Origin: Streptoalloteichus tenebrarius
GTDB lineage: Bacteria > Actinomycetota > Actinomycetes > Mycobacteriales > Pseudonocardiaceae
Length of the DNA stretch: 64,000 nucleotides
NCBI RefSeq assembly: GCF_024171885.1
Contig: NZ_JAMTCP010000007.1
Location: 62,001 to 126,000, forward strand
Reading direction: 5' to 3'
The position numbers were made by a program, and so were the translations under genes. Positions 18,537 to 26,486 of the stretch are shown piece after piece (position 1 is the stretch's first letter; each line of letters opens with the position of its first letter). The notes under the pieces were generated by a model. The model did no database searches. It was not told the origin of the DNA and worked only from the letters and a program-made list of their open reading frames with translations.

Positions 18537-19625
18537 GTGCCTGATCCCGTCGCCGCGCCGGACCCTCGATCAGCGCAGTCATCAGAGGAGTACGTCGCGG
18601 CGCTCCGCCGGCTCAAGGACCGGTCCGGGCTGACCTACCGGCAGATCGAGCGGCGCGCGGCGGAGGCCGGCGCGGCGCTGCCGCGAAGCACCGTCGCCTC
18701 GATGCTCAACCGCGGGAGCCTGCCCCGCGAGGAACTGGTCGTCTCGTTGGTGACGGCCTGTGGTGGAAGTCCGGACGAGGTAGCCGAGTGGGTGGAGGCC
18801 CGGCGTCGTCTCGCGTCGGCTCGGAACCAGCGGAACCAGGTGGACGGGATGGCCGAGAAGCGACCAGAAGGCGCCGGCGGCGACAGGGCCGACACGGCAC
18901 CTGGCTCGTCAGCAGGGGACGGGCCGGCCCAGCCCATCGATGCCACACCCACGGATGCCGCGCCCGCGTCGCGAGCGACCGTCGGCGACGCCGGCCCGGT
19001 TCAATCCCGACGGCGGACCCGGCCGCTCGTCGTGCTCGCGATCGCCGTGCCGCTGGTCGTTCTCGCCGTCGCGGTCCCGATCGTGCTGACCACTCTCATG
19101 ACCACGGAGGAGAAGGACGACGACCAGTCGCCGCCCGGGACGCACTCCTCGGCGGCCACGGCCGAGGTGACGGCGTCCATCGGACTCCCCGCTGGGCCCT
19201 ACCGCATCCGCGCGGCGCACTCCGGGCTGTGCCTGTCCGAACGGCAGGGCGAGTCCAGCGGGCAGGTCCACCAGGCGCCGTGCGACATCGCGATGCCGAG
19301 GCTGTCCCTCGAACTGCGCAGTGCCGGCGTGTACCGGATCGCCACACAACACCCCGAGTTCGGGCCGGGATGCATGGGAGTGGCGAAGGGCGCGCGCGAG
19401 CCCGGGGCGGTCGTGGCCGACGACTACTGCGGCACCGGGGCCGCCGAGGAGTTCCGACTGGAGCCGGTCTCCACGTCCGGAACCGGGTTCCGACTCCGGC
19501 CCGTACACAGCGACCTGTGCCTCGGGGTGGCCGAAGCCTCGGACCAGGAGTGGGCGCCGGTGCTCCAACTCCCCTGCGAGCCGACAGCCCAGGGGCAGGT
19601 GTTCCAGTTCGAACCCGTGCGCTGA
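18537..19625 (+). CDS. HTH-TM-ricin-type lectin protein, possible membrane-bound sensor-regulator
   Basis: A 362-residue protein with three parts. Residues about 12-85 are an XRE-like helix-turn-helix domain found at the N-terminus of many actinomycete proteins (LRRLKDRSGLTYRQIERRA, then STVASMLNRGSLPREELV). A charged linker leads to one transmembrane helix at about 162-185 (VVLAIAVPLVVLAVAVPIVL). Residues about 220-362 form an extracellular ricin-type beta-trefoil (YRIRAAHSGLCLSERQG, FRLRPVHSDLCLGVAE, VFQFEPV). The layout suggests the outside lectin senses a glycan and the inside HTH binds DNA or a partner; this is inference. Start GTG 18537 has no strong ribosome-binding site. Confidence 0.8.
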   Translation: MPDPVAAPDPRSAQSSEEYVAALRRLKDRSGLTYRQIERRAAEAGAALPRSTVASMLNRGSLPREELVVSLVTACGGSPDEVAEWVEARRRLASARNQRNQVDGMAEKRPEGAGGDRADTAPGSSAGDGPAQPIDATPTDAAPASRATVGDAGPVQSRRRTRPLVVLAIAVPLVVLAVAVPIVLTTLMTTEEKDDDQSPPGTHSSAATAEVTASIGLPAGPYRIRAAHSGLCLSERQGESSGQVHQAPCDIAMPRLSLELRSAGVYRIATQHPEFGPGCMGVAKGAREPGAVVADDYCGTGAAEEFRLEPVSTSGTGFRLRPVHSDLCLGVAEASDQEWAPVLQLPCEPTAQGQVFQFEPVR

Positions 19626-19639
19626 GCCGACCGGAGACT

Positions 19640-19772
19640 TCCCCTCCTGCCCGGGGAGGACCGACTACGGAGCTGACCAGGTGGAGGGGTCGGTTCGCCC
19701 CCGCGCGTGCGGGGGCGGCGCACGCTACGTGCGGTGATCTCCTGCGGCGCGCCCCCGCGTGAGCGGGGCCGT
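19640..19772. repeat. Three degenerate CRISPR-like repeats
   Basis: GC palindromic units resembling the I-E repeat core of the arrays at 27.7-29.5 kb recur at about 19640-19661, 19696-19716 and 19749-19772, with a spacing of 53-56 bp. The second and third read CGCCCCCGCGCGTGCGGGGG and CGCCCCCGCGTGAGCGGGG. The segment is related to 20317-20514 also in its 'spacers' (both contain GACTACGG-GCTGACC and CACGCTAC-TGCG), so this is a decayed duplicate of that block. Confidence 0.6.
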
Positions 19773-19980
19773 CTATGGGCAGGGCTCAGGGTTGGGATAG
19801 CTCCGATCAACGATGAGGAACCGTCCTGCGTGAACATCCAGACCATGTGGTCGTCCCTGAGCGGCTCGCGGCGGTGGTGTTGATCGGAAGATCGAACTGG
19901 GCAGTAGCGCGTCTCGTACTCGGCGGAGGCGACGTTCGTGATGTCGACGCCGGGGACTGCCAGAGATCACCCGCTCAGGG
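19773..19980 (-). pseudogene. Decayed remnant of a second copy of the two-gene module
   Basis: The stretch begins with a sequence nearly matching the extreme 3' end of the gene at 20519 (GGCTCAGGGTTGGGATAGCT versus GACTCAGGGTTCGGGTAGCT). From about 19820 it matches the middle of the DUF4365 gene (CCAGACCATGTGGTCGTCCC is identical at 19838-19857 and 21953-21972), then the segment ending in GTCTCGTACTCGGCGGAGGC. Most of both genes has been deleted between these two anchors and frames are broken. It shows that the module existed here in two tandem copies. Confidence 0.75.
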
Positions 19981-20215
19981 CGAATTCCCGCGCTCCACCC
20001 GCGAGAGCGACCATGGACCGGCCCGAACTGTCAGACCCCCGTGGGACGTTTGAAATGGGGGGTCCCCCTACTACAGGGCAGTAGGCACCCTCAGCCCGGG
20101 CCGCGCCTCCCCTCGTGAGCCATCACCAGGTGGGCAGTCGGACCTGAGGTGATCAATGCGCCTGAGGTAAGCCGTGCTGTCTCCGCTGCCAGTGGCGTTC
20201 GCCTTCCGCCTGGGA

Positions 20216-20309
20216 CAGGGTGGGGCGGGTTCCGCTGGGCCGGGGCCGATAGAGCACCTGCGGTGGCCCGGAGAGGCCGAGCGGAACCCGCCCCGGTTGT
20301 CCGACCGAC
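20216..20309. repeat. ~90-bp hairpin repeat, copy 1
   Basis: The unit starts CAGGGTGGGGCGGGTTCCGC and ends at the CCGGTTGTCCG stretch. GGGGCGGGTTCCGCT (20222-20236) and AGCGGAACCCGCCCC (20280-20294) are perfect 15-bp complements around a loop of about 43 nt. A nearly identical unit is at 22406-22495. The pair brackets the two-gene module and its CRISPR-like repeats as direct repeats about 2.1 kb apart. It could be a small mobile hairpin element or a structured terminator. Confidence 0.85.
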
Positions 20310-20316
20310 CGGGACC

Positions 20317-20514
20317 CGCCCCCGCATGCGCGGGAAGGACGGACTACGGGGCTGACCGGGTGGCGAGGTCGATTCGCCCCCCGCATCCGCGGGGAGTCAC
20401 GCACGCTACCTGCGATTACCACCGGACAAGACGCCCCCGCGTGCGAGGGGCCGTCATGAGTGCTCCAAGTCGAGGAGCCACCGGACAAGACGCCCCCGCG
20501 TGCGCGGGACGTCA
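20317..20514. repeat. Four degenerate CRISPR-like repeats downstream of the module
   Basis: Cores at about 20317-20334, 20375-20394, 20431-20455 and 20490-20514 (CGCCCCCGCATGCGCGGG, CGCCCCCCGCATCCGCGGGG, ACGCCCCCGCGTGCGAGGGG, ACGCCCCCGCGTGCGCGGGA) share the C-rich/G-rich palindrome of the I-E repeats at 27.7 kb, with a period of 57-59 bp instead of 61. Two of the intervening sequences end in the same 11 bases (CACCGGACAAG). This is either a dead array or a repeat family of its own that accompanies the module. Confidence 0.6.
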
Positions 20515-20518
20515 ATGG

Positions 20519-21676
20519 TCAGGACTCAGGGTTCGGGTAGCTCCGGTCAACGAGGATGTCTCCGGTCAGCCGCCAGGCACCGCGTTCGAATACGAGATCC
20601 CCGGTGACAACGATGGGCCGCTTGCTCTGGTGCGCCCGAATAGCCCACTCATAATCCTCACCAGCCAGGGGAACGTGCACTTTTCGGGAACGACCGTTGA
20701 CATGTGTCGACAGAACTATACTGGTCATTTCCTGGTGTTCATCGACAACTTCCTCGCGATTGAGCGTCCGCACGACGCCGACCAATGTCTCACGACGCGG
20801 CGGTTCCTCACGACGAACCAGTCTTTCGCGGACACGCGGTAGTCCAGCCATCGCATCGCGGTCGACGACGATGCGGGATGTGCTCACCGGTGGTCTCGGC
20901 TCGCCAGCCGCCCAGTCGAATGACAGATCGAGTGCGCGGAGCGCGTCCGGTTGGGTCAACTCCACCAGGGATTCCACCAGGCTCGCGCTGAGACCCAACT
21001 GGCCGGCGTGATCGAGGGCCTCCTCGTTCCACTCCAGAGCCAGTTGACGCGTCGAGGTCAGCCCCGTGGCCAGCGTCGTCATCACCTTGCGTGGGAACGG
21101 AACGGCTGGCGTTCCGTCCTCGTGGGGCGGTAGTGGGTCTCCGAGCCTGGTGACGACCGTGAACACGAAACTGCCGCGCTTGGTGTGCCCGAGACGGATG
21201 TCGTCCTCGAGGAATTCGGTGACGAGGGTGGAGCGCCGGCCCCGGTGGGAGTGGGTGGGATCGTCGGCTGTCGTCGCGGCGGCCCTCATCATCCGGAACA
21301 ACGCGTCGAGGGTCGTCTCCGCCTGGCGGAACGGGATCGTCCCGTCGGTCATCTCCTGGTCCAGCCGCACGAAGAACAGGTCGGCGCGGGTGGCCGCGAT
21401 GCGTTCGGCCAGTTGCTCCGGGTCCCAGTCGTAGATCAGGGCCAACGCCCTGAGGGTTTCGCGGAAACGCTGGGGGAAGTCGACGTAGTCCGTGGCCAGT
21501 GGCAGCATGATCCGACCGCGTGGCCCGTTCTCGCCGGGGAGCCGCCAGATCTCCTTGACGTCCTCGTGGCGGGTTTCCAACTGCCAGTCGTGGGTCGCCA
21601 GGTATTGCGACACGGCTGGTGGTGACAGGACGGAGGCGATGTCCCGGTAGCTGTCCAGCGAGGCACCGTTCACCAC
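20519..21676 (-). CDS. Unknown 385-residue partner of the DUF4365 protein
   Basis: A soluble 385-residue protein I cannot assign to a characterised family. The N-terminal half starts with a helix (SYRDIASVLSPPAVSQYLATH), then WQLETRHEDVKEIWRLPG and VDFPQRFRETLRALALIYD, and a central ERGSF-like RGSFVFTVVTRLG strand. The C-terminal about 90 residues (ETLVGVVRTLNREEVVDEH through HVPLAGEDYEWAIRAH to RPIVVTGDLVFERGAWRL) look like an OB-fold. The ATG overlaps the end of the DUF4365 gene by 7 nt, so the two are translationally coupled and presumably act together. Such coupled nuclease-like plus partner pairs in accessory DNA often belong to defence systems; here that is inference from context. CRISPR-like repeats follow directly behind the stop. 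Confidence 0.82.
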   Translation of the reverse strand: MVNGASLDSYRDIASVLSPPAVSQYLATHDWQLETRHEDVKEIWRLPGENGPRGRIMLPLATDYVDFPQRFRETLRALALIYDWDPEQLAERIAATRADLFFVRLDQEMTDGTIPFRQAETTLDALFRMMRAAATTADDPTHSHRGRRSTLVTEFLEDDIRLGHTKRGSFVFTVVTRLGDPLPPHEDGTPAVPFPRKVMTTLATGLTSTRQLALEWNEEALDHAGQLGLSASLVESLVELTQPDALRALDLSFDWAAGEPRPPVSTSRIVVDRDAMAGLPRVRERLVRREEPPRRETLVGVVRTLNREEVVDEHQEMTSIVLSTHVNGRSRKVHVPLAGEDYEWAIRAHQSKRPIVVTGDLVFERGAWRLTGDILVDRSYPNPES

Positions 21677-22245
21677 TGACCTCCGTCGCCGATGTTGCGC
21701 ATGATCTCCTGAAGACCCTCGACATCGAACAGGTTACTTCTGGGTAAGCGCACCGTCTTGCTGGCTTTTCCGTCCTCGATCCCGCCCAGCCTGGACGCGT
21801 ACTCGAAGTACATCCGGCCGGAGCTGCGCACGCCCTCCTCGGAGAGGTCCAGCATCCGATCAGGGCCCTCGGGGAGCAGCAGCACGCCCAGGAGCGCCAG
21901 GTTGTACCGCTTGGGGTGCACCAGCTTGAGGAACCGGTCGCGTGTCAACGTCCAGACCATGTGGTCGTCCCTGAGCAGCTCGCGCTGCGTCGTGCACTTG
22001 ACCTGGAGCTCGAACTCGGGGCAGTAGTACGTCTCGTACTCGGCGGAGGCGGCGATCGTGATGTCGACGCCGTCGTAGTCGGTCGCGTGGCTCTTGATCG
22101 AACATCCGGCCGCCGCGGCGACCAGGTGCACGAAGGCCAGACTGAACTGCTCCAGTCGGGCCGATCTCGGAAGACCGCCGTCGATCCGCTCGACCACCGG
22201 GCGCCCCGGATGGCCGCCCTGTCCGTTGCCGTAGACGTCAGTCAT
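21670..22245 (-). CDS. DUF4365-type, nuclease-like protein (QxK variant of PD-(D/E)XK)
   Basis: A 191-residue protein. After an N-terminal helix (SARLEQFSLAFVHLVAAAAG) it has DYDGVDITIAAS at 56-67 and FELQVKCTT at 78-86. Asp61 with Gln81-Val-Lys83 gives the D...QxK arrangement of Mrr-like PD-(D/E)XK nucleases and matches my memory of DUF4365. Residues 100-150 (VWTLTRDRFLKLVHPKRYNL, then LALLGVLLLPEG) complete the alpha-beta core. Predicted role: nucleic-acid cleavage or binding. It is first gene of the two-gene module; its stop overlaps the partner's start. The upstream 160 bp probably hold the promoter, then the hairpin repeat at 22406. Codon use is like the rest of the chromosome. Confidence 0.82.
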   Translation of the reverse strand: MTDVYGNGQGGHPGRPVVERIDGGLPRSARLEQFSLAFVHLVAAAAGCSIKSHATDYDGVDITIAASAEYETYYCPEFELQVKCTTQRELLRDDHMVWTLTRDRFLKLVHPKRYNLALLGVLLLPEGPDRMLDLSEEGVRSSGRMYFEYASRLGGIEDGKASKTVRLPRSNLFDVEGLQEIMRNIGDGGQW

Positions 22246-22405
22246 GCACCCCTACCCTCGTCGGCCCAGGGAGGCTAAGCCGCGATCTTGTCGTGGCGCT
22301 AGAGAGTAGGGCCTCCTGAGAGGAGAGCGGCTGCGCACCTCTCCCCTCGCTCGCGAATATCCGCCGTGCCCTCGGCGCCTTCCTTCTGTTTGCCCCTGCC
22401 CTCAG

Positions 22406-22495
22406 CAGGGTGGGGCGGGTTCCGCTGGGCCGGGGCCGATAGAGCACCTGCGGTGGCCCGAAGGAGGCCGAGCGGAACCCGCCCCGGTTGTCCGG
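22406..22495. repeat. ~90-bp hairpin repeat, copy 2
   Basis: Nearly identical to 20216-20309 over its whole length, including the GGGGCGGGTTCCGC / GCGGAACCCGCCCC stem and the loop sequence with GATAGAGCACCTGCGGTGGC. The differences are a few bases near GGCCCGAAGGAGGCC. It lies between the promoter side of the two-gene module and the 3' end of glxK. The remaining 22246-22405 shows no gene. Confidence 0.85.
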
Positions 22496-22534
22496 CCGAC
22501 CGGTCGACGACGCAGTTACGGCCGGCCCGGACGT

Positions 22535-23653
22535 TCAGAGCAGCCACTCACGCGCGACCCGCGCGCCGAGTCGCCGGAGCAGCGGACCGGCCTGGGTGAT
22601 GCACCGGGCCAGGTCCGGTTCGAGGTCGGTGAGCGGGTAGGCCCGTTCGACGCCGGCCCCCCGGAGCACGGCCCGGTCGACGGACACCTGACCGGCCACC
22701 GCCACCACGGGCACGCCGAGCGCGCGGGCGGCGGCGGCCAGGCCGGCGGGCGCCTTGCCGCGCAGCGTCTGCGCGTCGAGCGACCCCTCCCCCGTGACGG
22801 CCAGCCGAGCGCCGCTCAGCGCGGTCCGGACGTCGAGCAGGTCCAGGAGGAACTCCACGCCCGACCGGGGTTCCGCGCCCAGCACCGCGAGCGCGCCGAA
22901 CCCCACACCACCGGCGGCCCCGGCCCCGGGCGCGCCCGTGAGGTCCCGGCCGACGACGCGCGTGACCAGTTCGGCCCACCGCCGCAGCCCGGCCTCCAGG
23001 ACCGCGACGTCGGCCGGGGCGGCCCCCTTCTGCGGCCCGTAGACGGCGGCCGCCCCGGTCGGCCCGAGCAGCGGGTTGTCCACGTCGGTGGCGAGCACGA
23101 ACCGGGTGCTCGCCACCGCCGGGTGCAACCCGGAGAGATCCAGCTCGGCGGCGCGGGCCAACGCCGCCCCGCCCGGGCCGACCGGCCGGCCGGCCTCGTC
23201 GACCAGCCGAGCGCCCAGCGCGCGCACCATGCCGGCCCCGCCGTCGGTGCCCGCGCTGCCGCCGAGGCCGAGCACCACGGTGTGGCACCCGGCCGTCAGC
23301 GCCGCCCTGATCACCTCGCCGGTCCCCTGGCTGCTCGCGGTCAGCGGGGCCGGGCCGTCGGGCAGTCGCCGCAGGCCGGAGGCGTCGGCCAGCTCGACCA
23401 CGGCGGTGCCGTCGCGTTCGGCGTAGGCGGTGTCGAGCGGGCGGCCGGTCGGCCCTGCCGCCCGCACCGGCACCCGGCGGAAGCCCGCCGAGAGCGCCGC
23501 CTCCAGCGTGCCGTCACCGCCGTCGGCGATCGGGGCGAGCCGCACCTCGACGTCCGGGGCGACCTCGGCGATGCCGGCGGCGAGATGCGTGGCCACCTCC
23601 CTGGCGGTCAGCGATCCCTTGAACTTGTCCGGGGCGACGACAACGTGGTTCAT
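22535..23653 (-). CDS. glxK: Glycerate kinase (GarK/GlxK family)
   Basis: A 372-residue kinase phosphorylating glycerate to 2- or 3-phosphoglycerate, the last step of the tartronate-semialdehyde route. Family signatures: VVVAPDKFKGSLTAREVA at the N-terminus, IADGGDGTLEAAL, ASSQGTGEVIRAAL, LGLGGSAGTDGGAGMVRALG (glycine-rich nucleotide-binding loop) and LAVTGEGSLDAQTLRGKAPA near residue 280. The length is typical. The start overlaps the gcl stop by 4 nt, so it is the last gene of hyi-glxR-gcl-glxK, all on the minus strand. The extra 90-bp hairpin repeat lies directly downstream. Confidence 0.95.
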   Translation of the reverse strand: MNHVVVAPDKFKGSLTAREVATHLAAGIAEVAPDVEVRLAPIADGGDGTLEAALSAGFRRVPVRAAGPTGRPLDTAYAERDGTAVVELADASGLRRLPDGPAPLTASSQGTGEVIRAALTAGCHTVVLGLGGSAGTDGGAGMVRALGARLVDEAGRPVGPGGAALARAAELDLSGLHPAVASTRFVLATDVDNPLLGPTGAAAVYGPQKGAAPADVAVLEAGLRRWAELVTRVVGRDLTGAPGAGAAGGVGFGALAVLGAEPRSGVEFLLDLLDVRTALSGARLAVTGEGSLDAQTLRGKAPAGLAAAARALGVPVVAVAGQVSVDRAVLRGAGVERAYPLTDLEPDLARCITQAGPLLRRLGARVAREWLL

Positions 23654-25380
23654 GACGACAGCATGCCCGGGTGCGGCACCGGTTCCGGCTCGGTGATCTG
23701 GTCGATGCGGACGCCGCCGGCGATGTCGGCCTCACGTTCGATCATCACCTCGACCAGCACCGGTCGGCTGGTCCGTTCGGCCTCCTTGCGGGCCCAGTCC
23801 AGCGCGCCGCGGATGTCGTCGGGCTCGGTGACCCGGCGGCCGGAGCAGCCGTAGGCCTCCATGATCTTGACGTTGTCCGAGCCGACCTGGTCGTAGTGGA
23901 TGTCCACCTGGTAGTTCATGTCGTAGCCCCGCTCGGCGTGGCGGATCAGGCCGAGGTACTCGTTGTTGAGCATGACGAGCACGAACGGGACGTCGTACTG
24001 GGCGGCCACCGCCAGCTCCTCCACGAGGAACTGGAAGGAGTAGTCGCCCACGACGCCCACCACCTCGGCGTCCGGCCGGGCCTTCTTCACGCCGATCGCG
24101 GCCGGGATCTCCCAGCCGAGCGGCCCCGCCTGCCCGCAGACCTGGTAGTGCCGGGGCAGGAACGTCTCCTGGAACTGGCCGGACCAGATCTGGTAGAGCC
24201 CGATCGCGGTGACGAAGTAGGTCTCGGGGCCGAACGTCTCGTTGATCTCCTTGAACACGCGGTGGGGCTTGATCGGGACGCCGGGCAGGTCCAGCGGCCG
24301 GGTCAGGGTCCGCCGCAGCTCGGCGACCCTGGCCGGCCACGCTCCGGCCGGTCGGCCCGCGTCGCGTCGGCGGGCGGCGGCCAGCAGCGCCTCCAGGAAG
24401 AGCCGGGCGTCGGAGACCACGCCGAGGTCCGGCCCGAACACCCTGCCGATCTGGGTCGGCTCGACGTCGACGTGGACGAACACGCGGTCGCCCCGGTAGA
24501 CGTCGAGCTGGCCGGTGTGCCGGTCGCCGAAGCGGGCGCCCACCGCCAGCACGAAGTCGGACTCCAGGAACGAGGCGTTGCCGTACCGCTGATGGGTCTG
24601 GATGCCGGTCATGCCGGCGAACAGGCGGTGGTTCTCCGGGATCGCGCCCTTGCCCATCAACGTGACCTGCACGGGGACGTTGAGGTACTCCGCGAGCGCG
24701 AGCAGGGCGTCCGACGCGTTGGCGAGGATCACGCCGCCGCCGGCCAGGATCAGGGGGCGTTCGGCGGCGAGCAACAGGTCCAACGCCCGTTCGACGCGCG
24801 GCTGGTGCGGCTCGACGGCGGCCACCGGCAGCGGCGCGTCGATGGTGGCGTCCCACGGGATGCGCTGGCGGGCGACGTCGAGCGGGATGTCGATGAGCAC
24901 GGGGCCGGGGCGGCCGGAGCGGGCGACGCGGAACGCCTCGCGGAAGATCCACGGCGCCTGCGCGGCCTCCTTGATCTGCACCGCCCACTTGGTGACCGGC
25001 CGGGCGATCTCCACGATGTCGACGGCCTGGAACGCCTCCTGGTGCAGCTTGGTGCTCACCGCCTGACCGGTGACGCAGATGATGGGGACGGAGTCGGCCA
25101 TGGCCGTGTACAGGCCGGTGATCATGTTCGTTCCGGCTGGGCCGGACGTGCCGATCGCGACGCCGACGCCGCCGGTGGTCCTGGCCCAGCCGTCGGCCAT
25201 GTGGGTCGCGCCCTCCTCGTGCCGCACGACGAGGTGTTCGATCGTCCCGTCCTGCTCCAGAGCCTTGTAGAGCGGGAGGATCGCGGCGCCGGGGCAGCCG
25301 AACGCGGTGGTGACACCCTCGGATCTGAGGACGTCGACGACCGCCTGCATGGCGGGGATCTCGGGCATGGTGGTAGACAC
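23650..25380 (-). CDS. gcl: Glyoxylate carboligase (tartronate-semialdehyde synthase)
   Basis: A 576-residue ThDP enzyme that joins two glyoxylates to tartronate semialdehyde and CO2. It has the three acetolactate-synthase-like domains: Pyr domain (TAFGCPGAAILPLYKAL, GTSGPAGTNMITGLY), central domain (LILAGGGVI, HIDIEPTQIGRV-like VDVEPTQIGRVFGPD) and PP domain (GQAGPLGWEIPAAIGV, VGDYSFQFLVEELAVAA, MLNNEYLGLIRHAERG). The family-specific parts match E. coli Gcl from memory. Notable: the residue after RH in RHEEGATH is Glu55, whereas E. coli Gcl has Val51 at this site. It overlaps glxK by 4 nt; a 173-bp gap separates it from glxR, perhaps with an internal promoter. Confidence 0.93.
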   Translation of the reverse strand: MSTTMPEIPAMQAVVDVLRSEGVTTAFGCPGAAILPLYKALEQDGTIEHLVVRHEEGATHMADGWARTTGGVGVAIGTSGPAGTNMITGLYTAMADSVPIICVTGQAVSTKLHQEAFQAVDIVEIARPVTKWAVQIKEAAQAPWIFREAFRVARSGRPGPVLIDIPLDVARQRIPWDATIDAPLPVAAVEPHQPRVERALDLLLAAERPLILAGGGVILANASDALLALAEYLNVPVQVTLMGKGAIPENHRLFAGMTGIQTHQRYGNASFLESDFVLAVGARFGDRHTGQLDVYRGDRVFVHVDVEPTQIGRVFGPDLGVVSDARLFLEALLAAARRRDAGRPAGAWPARVAELRRTLTRPLDLPGVPIKPHRVFKEINETFGPETYFVTAIGLYQIWSGQFQETFLPRHYQVCGQAGPLGWEIPAAIGVKKARPDAEVVGVVGDYSFQFLVEELAVAAQYDVPFVLVMLNNEYLGLIRHAERGYDMNYQVDIHYDQVGSDNVKIMEAYGCSGRRVTEPDDIRGALDWARKEAERTSRPVLVEVMIEREADIAGGVRIDQITEPEPVPHPGMLSS

Positions 25381-25553
25381 CTTTCGGGGAGCGGGCGGCC
25401 GGCTGCTCGGTGCTTGGCCGGCGCGAGGCTGGCCGGCCGCCCGCGACCTGTGTGACGGGTGGGTGTCGTGGACGCGCGACGCACCGCGCCGCTCGCGGCG
25501 AGGCTCGTGCCGGCGCGTCCGATGGTTTCCCTAGTCCTACTGGGAAAAACGGC

Positions 25554-26474
25554 TCACTCAGGCATGTCGTGCTCGTCGTGGGTGTCGTGTCCGGAGAAGC
25601 GCTCGACGACCTTGAGCAACGCGGAGTGGTCGAGCGACCCGTACCCCATCGACCGGGCGGCCTGGACGAGCTGGGCGACCACGCCACCGACGGGCAGCGC
25701 GACCTCGGCCTGACGGGCCGCCGCCAGCACGATGCCCATGTCCTTGTGGTGCAGGTCGATCCGGAAGCCCGGCTGGAACCGTCGGGCGACCATGGACTCC
25801 CGTTTGAGGTCGAGGATGCGGTTGGCGGCGAGACCGCCGGCGAGCACGTCCAGACCCGCCTTCGCGTCCACACCGGACGCTTCCAGCAAGACGATCGCCT
25901 CGCTGACGAGGGCGTAGATCCCGCCGACGACGAGCTGGTTGGCCGCCTTCACGACCTGACCGGCCCCGGACGGTCCCACGTGGACGATCGTCTTGCCCAG
26001 CGCGTCGAACAGTGGCTTGGCCCTAGCGAAGTCGGCCTCGTCCCCACCGACCATGATGGACAGCGTGGCCTGGCGCGCGCCGGCCTCACCGCCGGAGACC
26101 GGGGCGTCCAGCGCGCGGAGCCCGCGTTCGGCGGCCGCCGAGGCGACCCGTTGGGAGGTCTCCGGGCGAACCGTGCTCATGTCGATCAGCAACGTGCCGG
26201 GCGTGGCCGTGTCAAGGACGCCGCCCTCCCCCAGCACGACCTGCTCGACGTGCGGGTCGGCGGGCAACATCGTGATGACGACCTCGGCTCCGGCGACGGC
26301 GTCGGCCACGCTCGTGGCGGCCCGGCCGCCGGCGTTCGCCAACCTGGTCACCGCCTCGGTGTTGAGGTCGTACCCCGCGACCCGGTGACCGGCGGCCACC
26401 AGGTGCGCGGCCATGGGCGAGCCCATGATGCCGAGGCCGACGAATCCCACTGTCGTTCCGGACTGGGTGGTCAC
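25554..26474 (-). CDS. glxR: Tartronate-semialdehyde reductase (2-hydroxy-3-oxopropionate reductase)
   Basis: A 306-residue beta-hydroxyacid dehydrogenase reducing tartronate semialdehyde to glycerate with NAD(P)H. The Rossmann motif is VGFVGLGIMGSPMAAHL. The substrate motif DAPVSGGEAGARQATLSIMVGG is around residue 120. The catalytic lysine lies in GAGQVVKAANQLVVGG, and the C-terminal helix KDMGIVLAAARQAEVALPV is characteristic. The His-rich tail (HDTHDEHDMPE) is unusual. It is 12 bp downstream of hyi on the same strand and belongs to the glyoxylate operon. The general 3-hydroxyisobutyrate dehydrogenase annotation is the alternative, but context favours GlxR. Confidence 0.93.
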   Translation of the reverse strand: MTTQSGTTVGFVGLGIMGSPMAAHLVAAGHRVAGYDLNTEAVTRLANAGGRAATSVADAVAGAEVVITMLPADPHVEQVVLGEGGVLDTATPGTLLIDMSTVRPETSQRVASAAAERGLRALDAPVSGGEAGARQATLSIMVGGDEADFARAKPLFDALGKTIVHVGPSGAGQVVKAANQLVVGGIYALVSEAIVLLEASGVDAKAGLDVLAGGLAANRILDLKRESMVARRFQPGFRIDLHHKDMGIVLAAARQAEVALPVGGVVAQLVQAARSMGYGSLDHSALLKVVERFSGHDTHDEHDMPE

Positions 26475-26486
26475 TGCGTGCCTCCG

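Noticed and set aside
23671-25455. 594-codon plus-strand frame opposite gcl
   Set aside because: Mirror-frame artefact; gcl is a full-length conserved enzyme on the minus strand.
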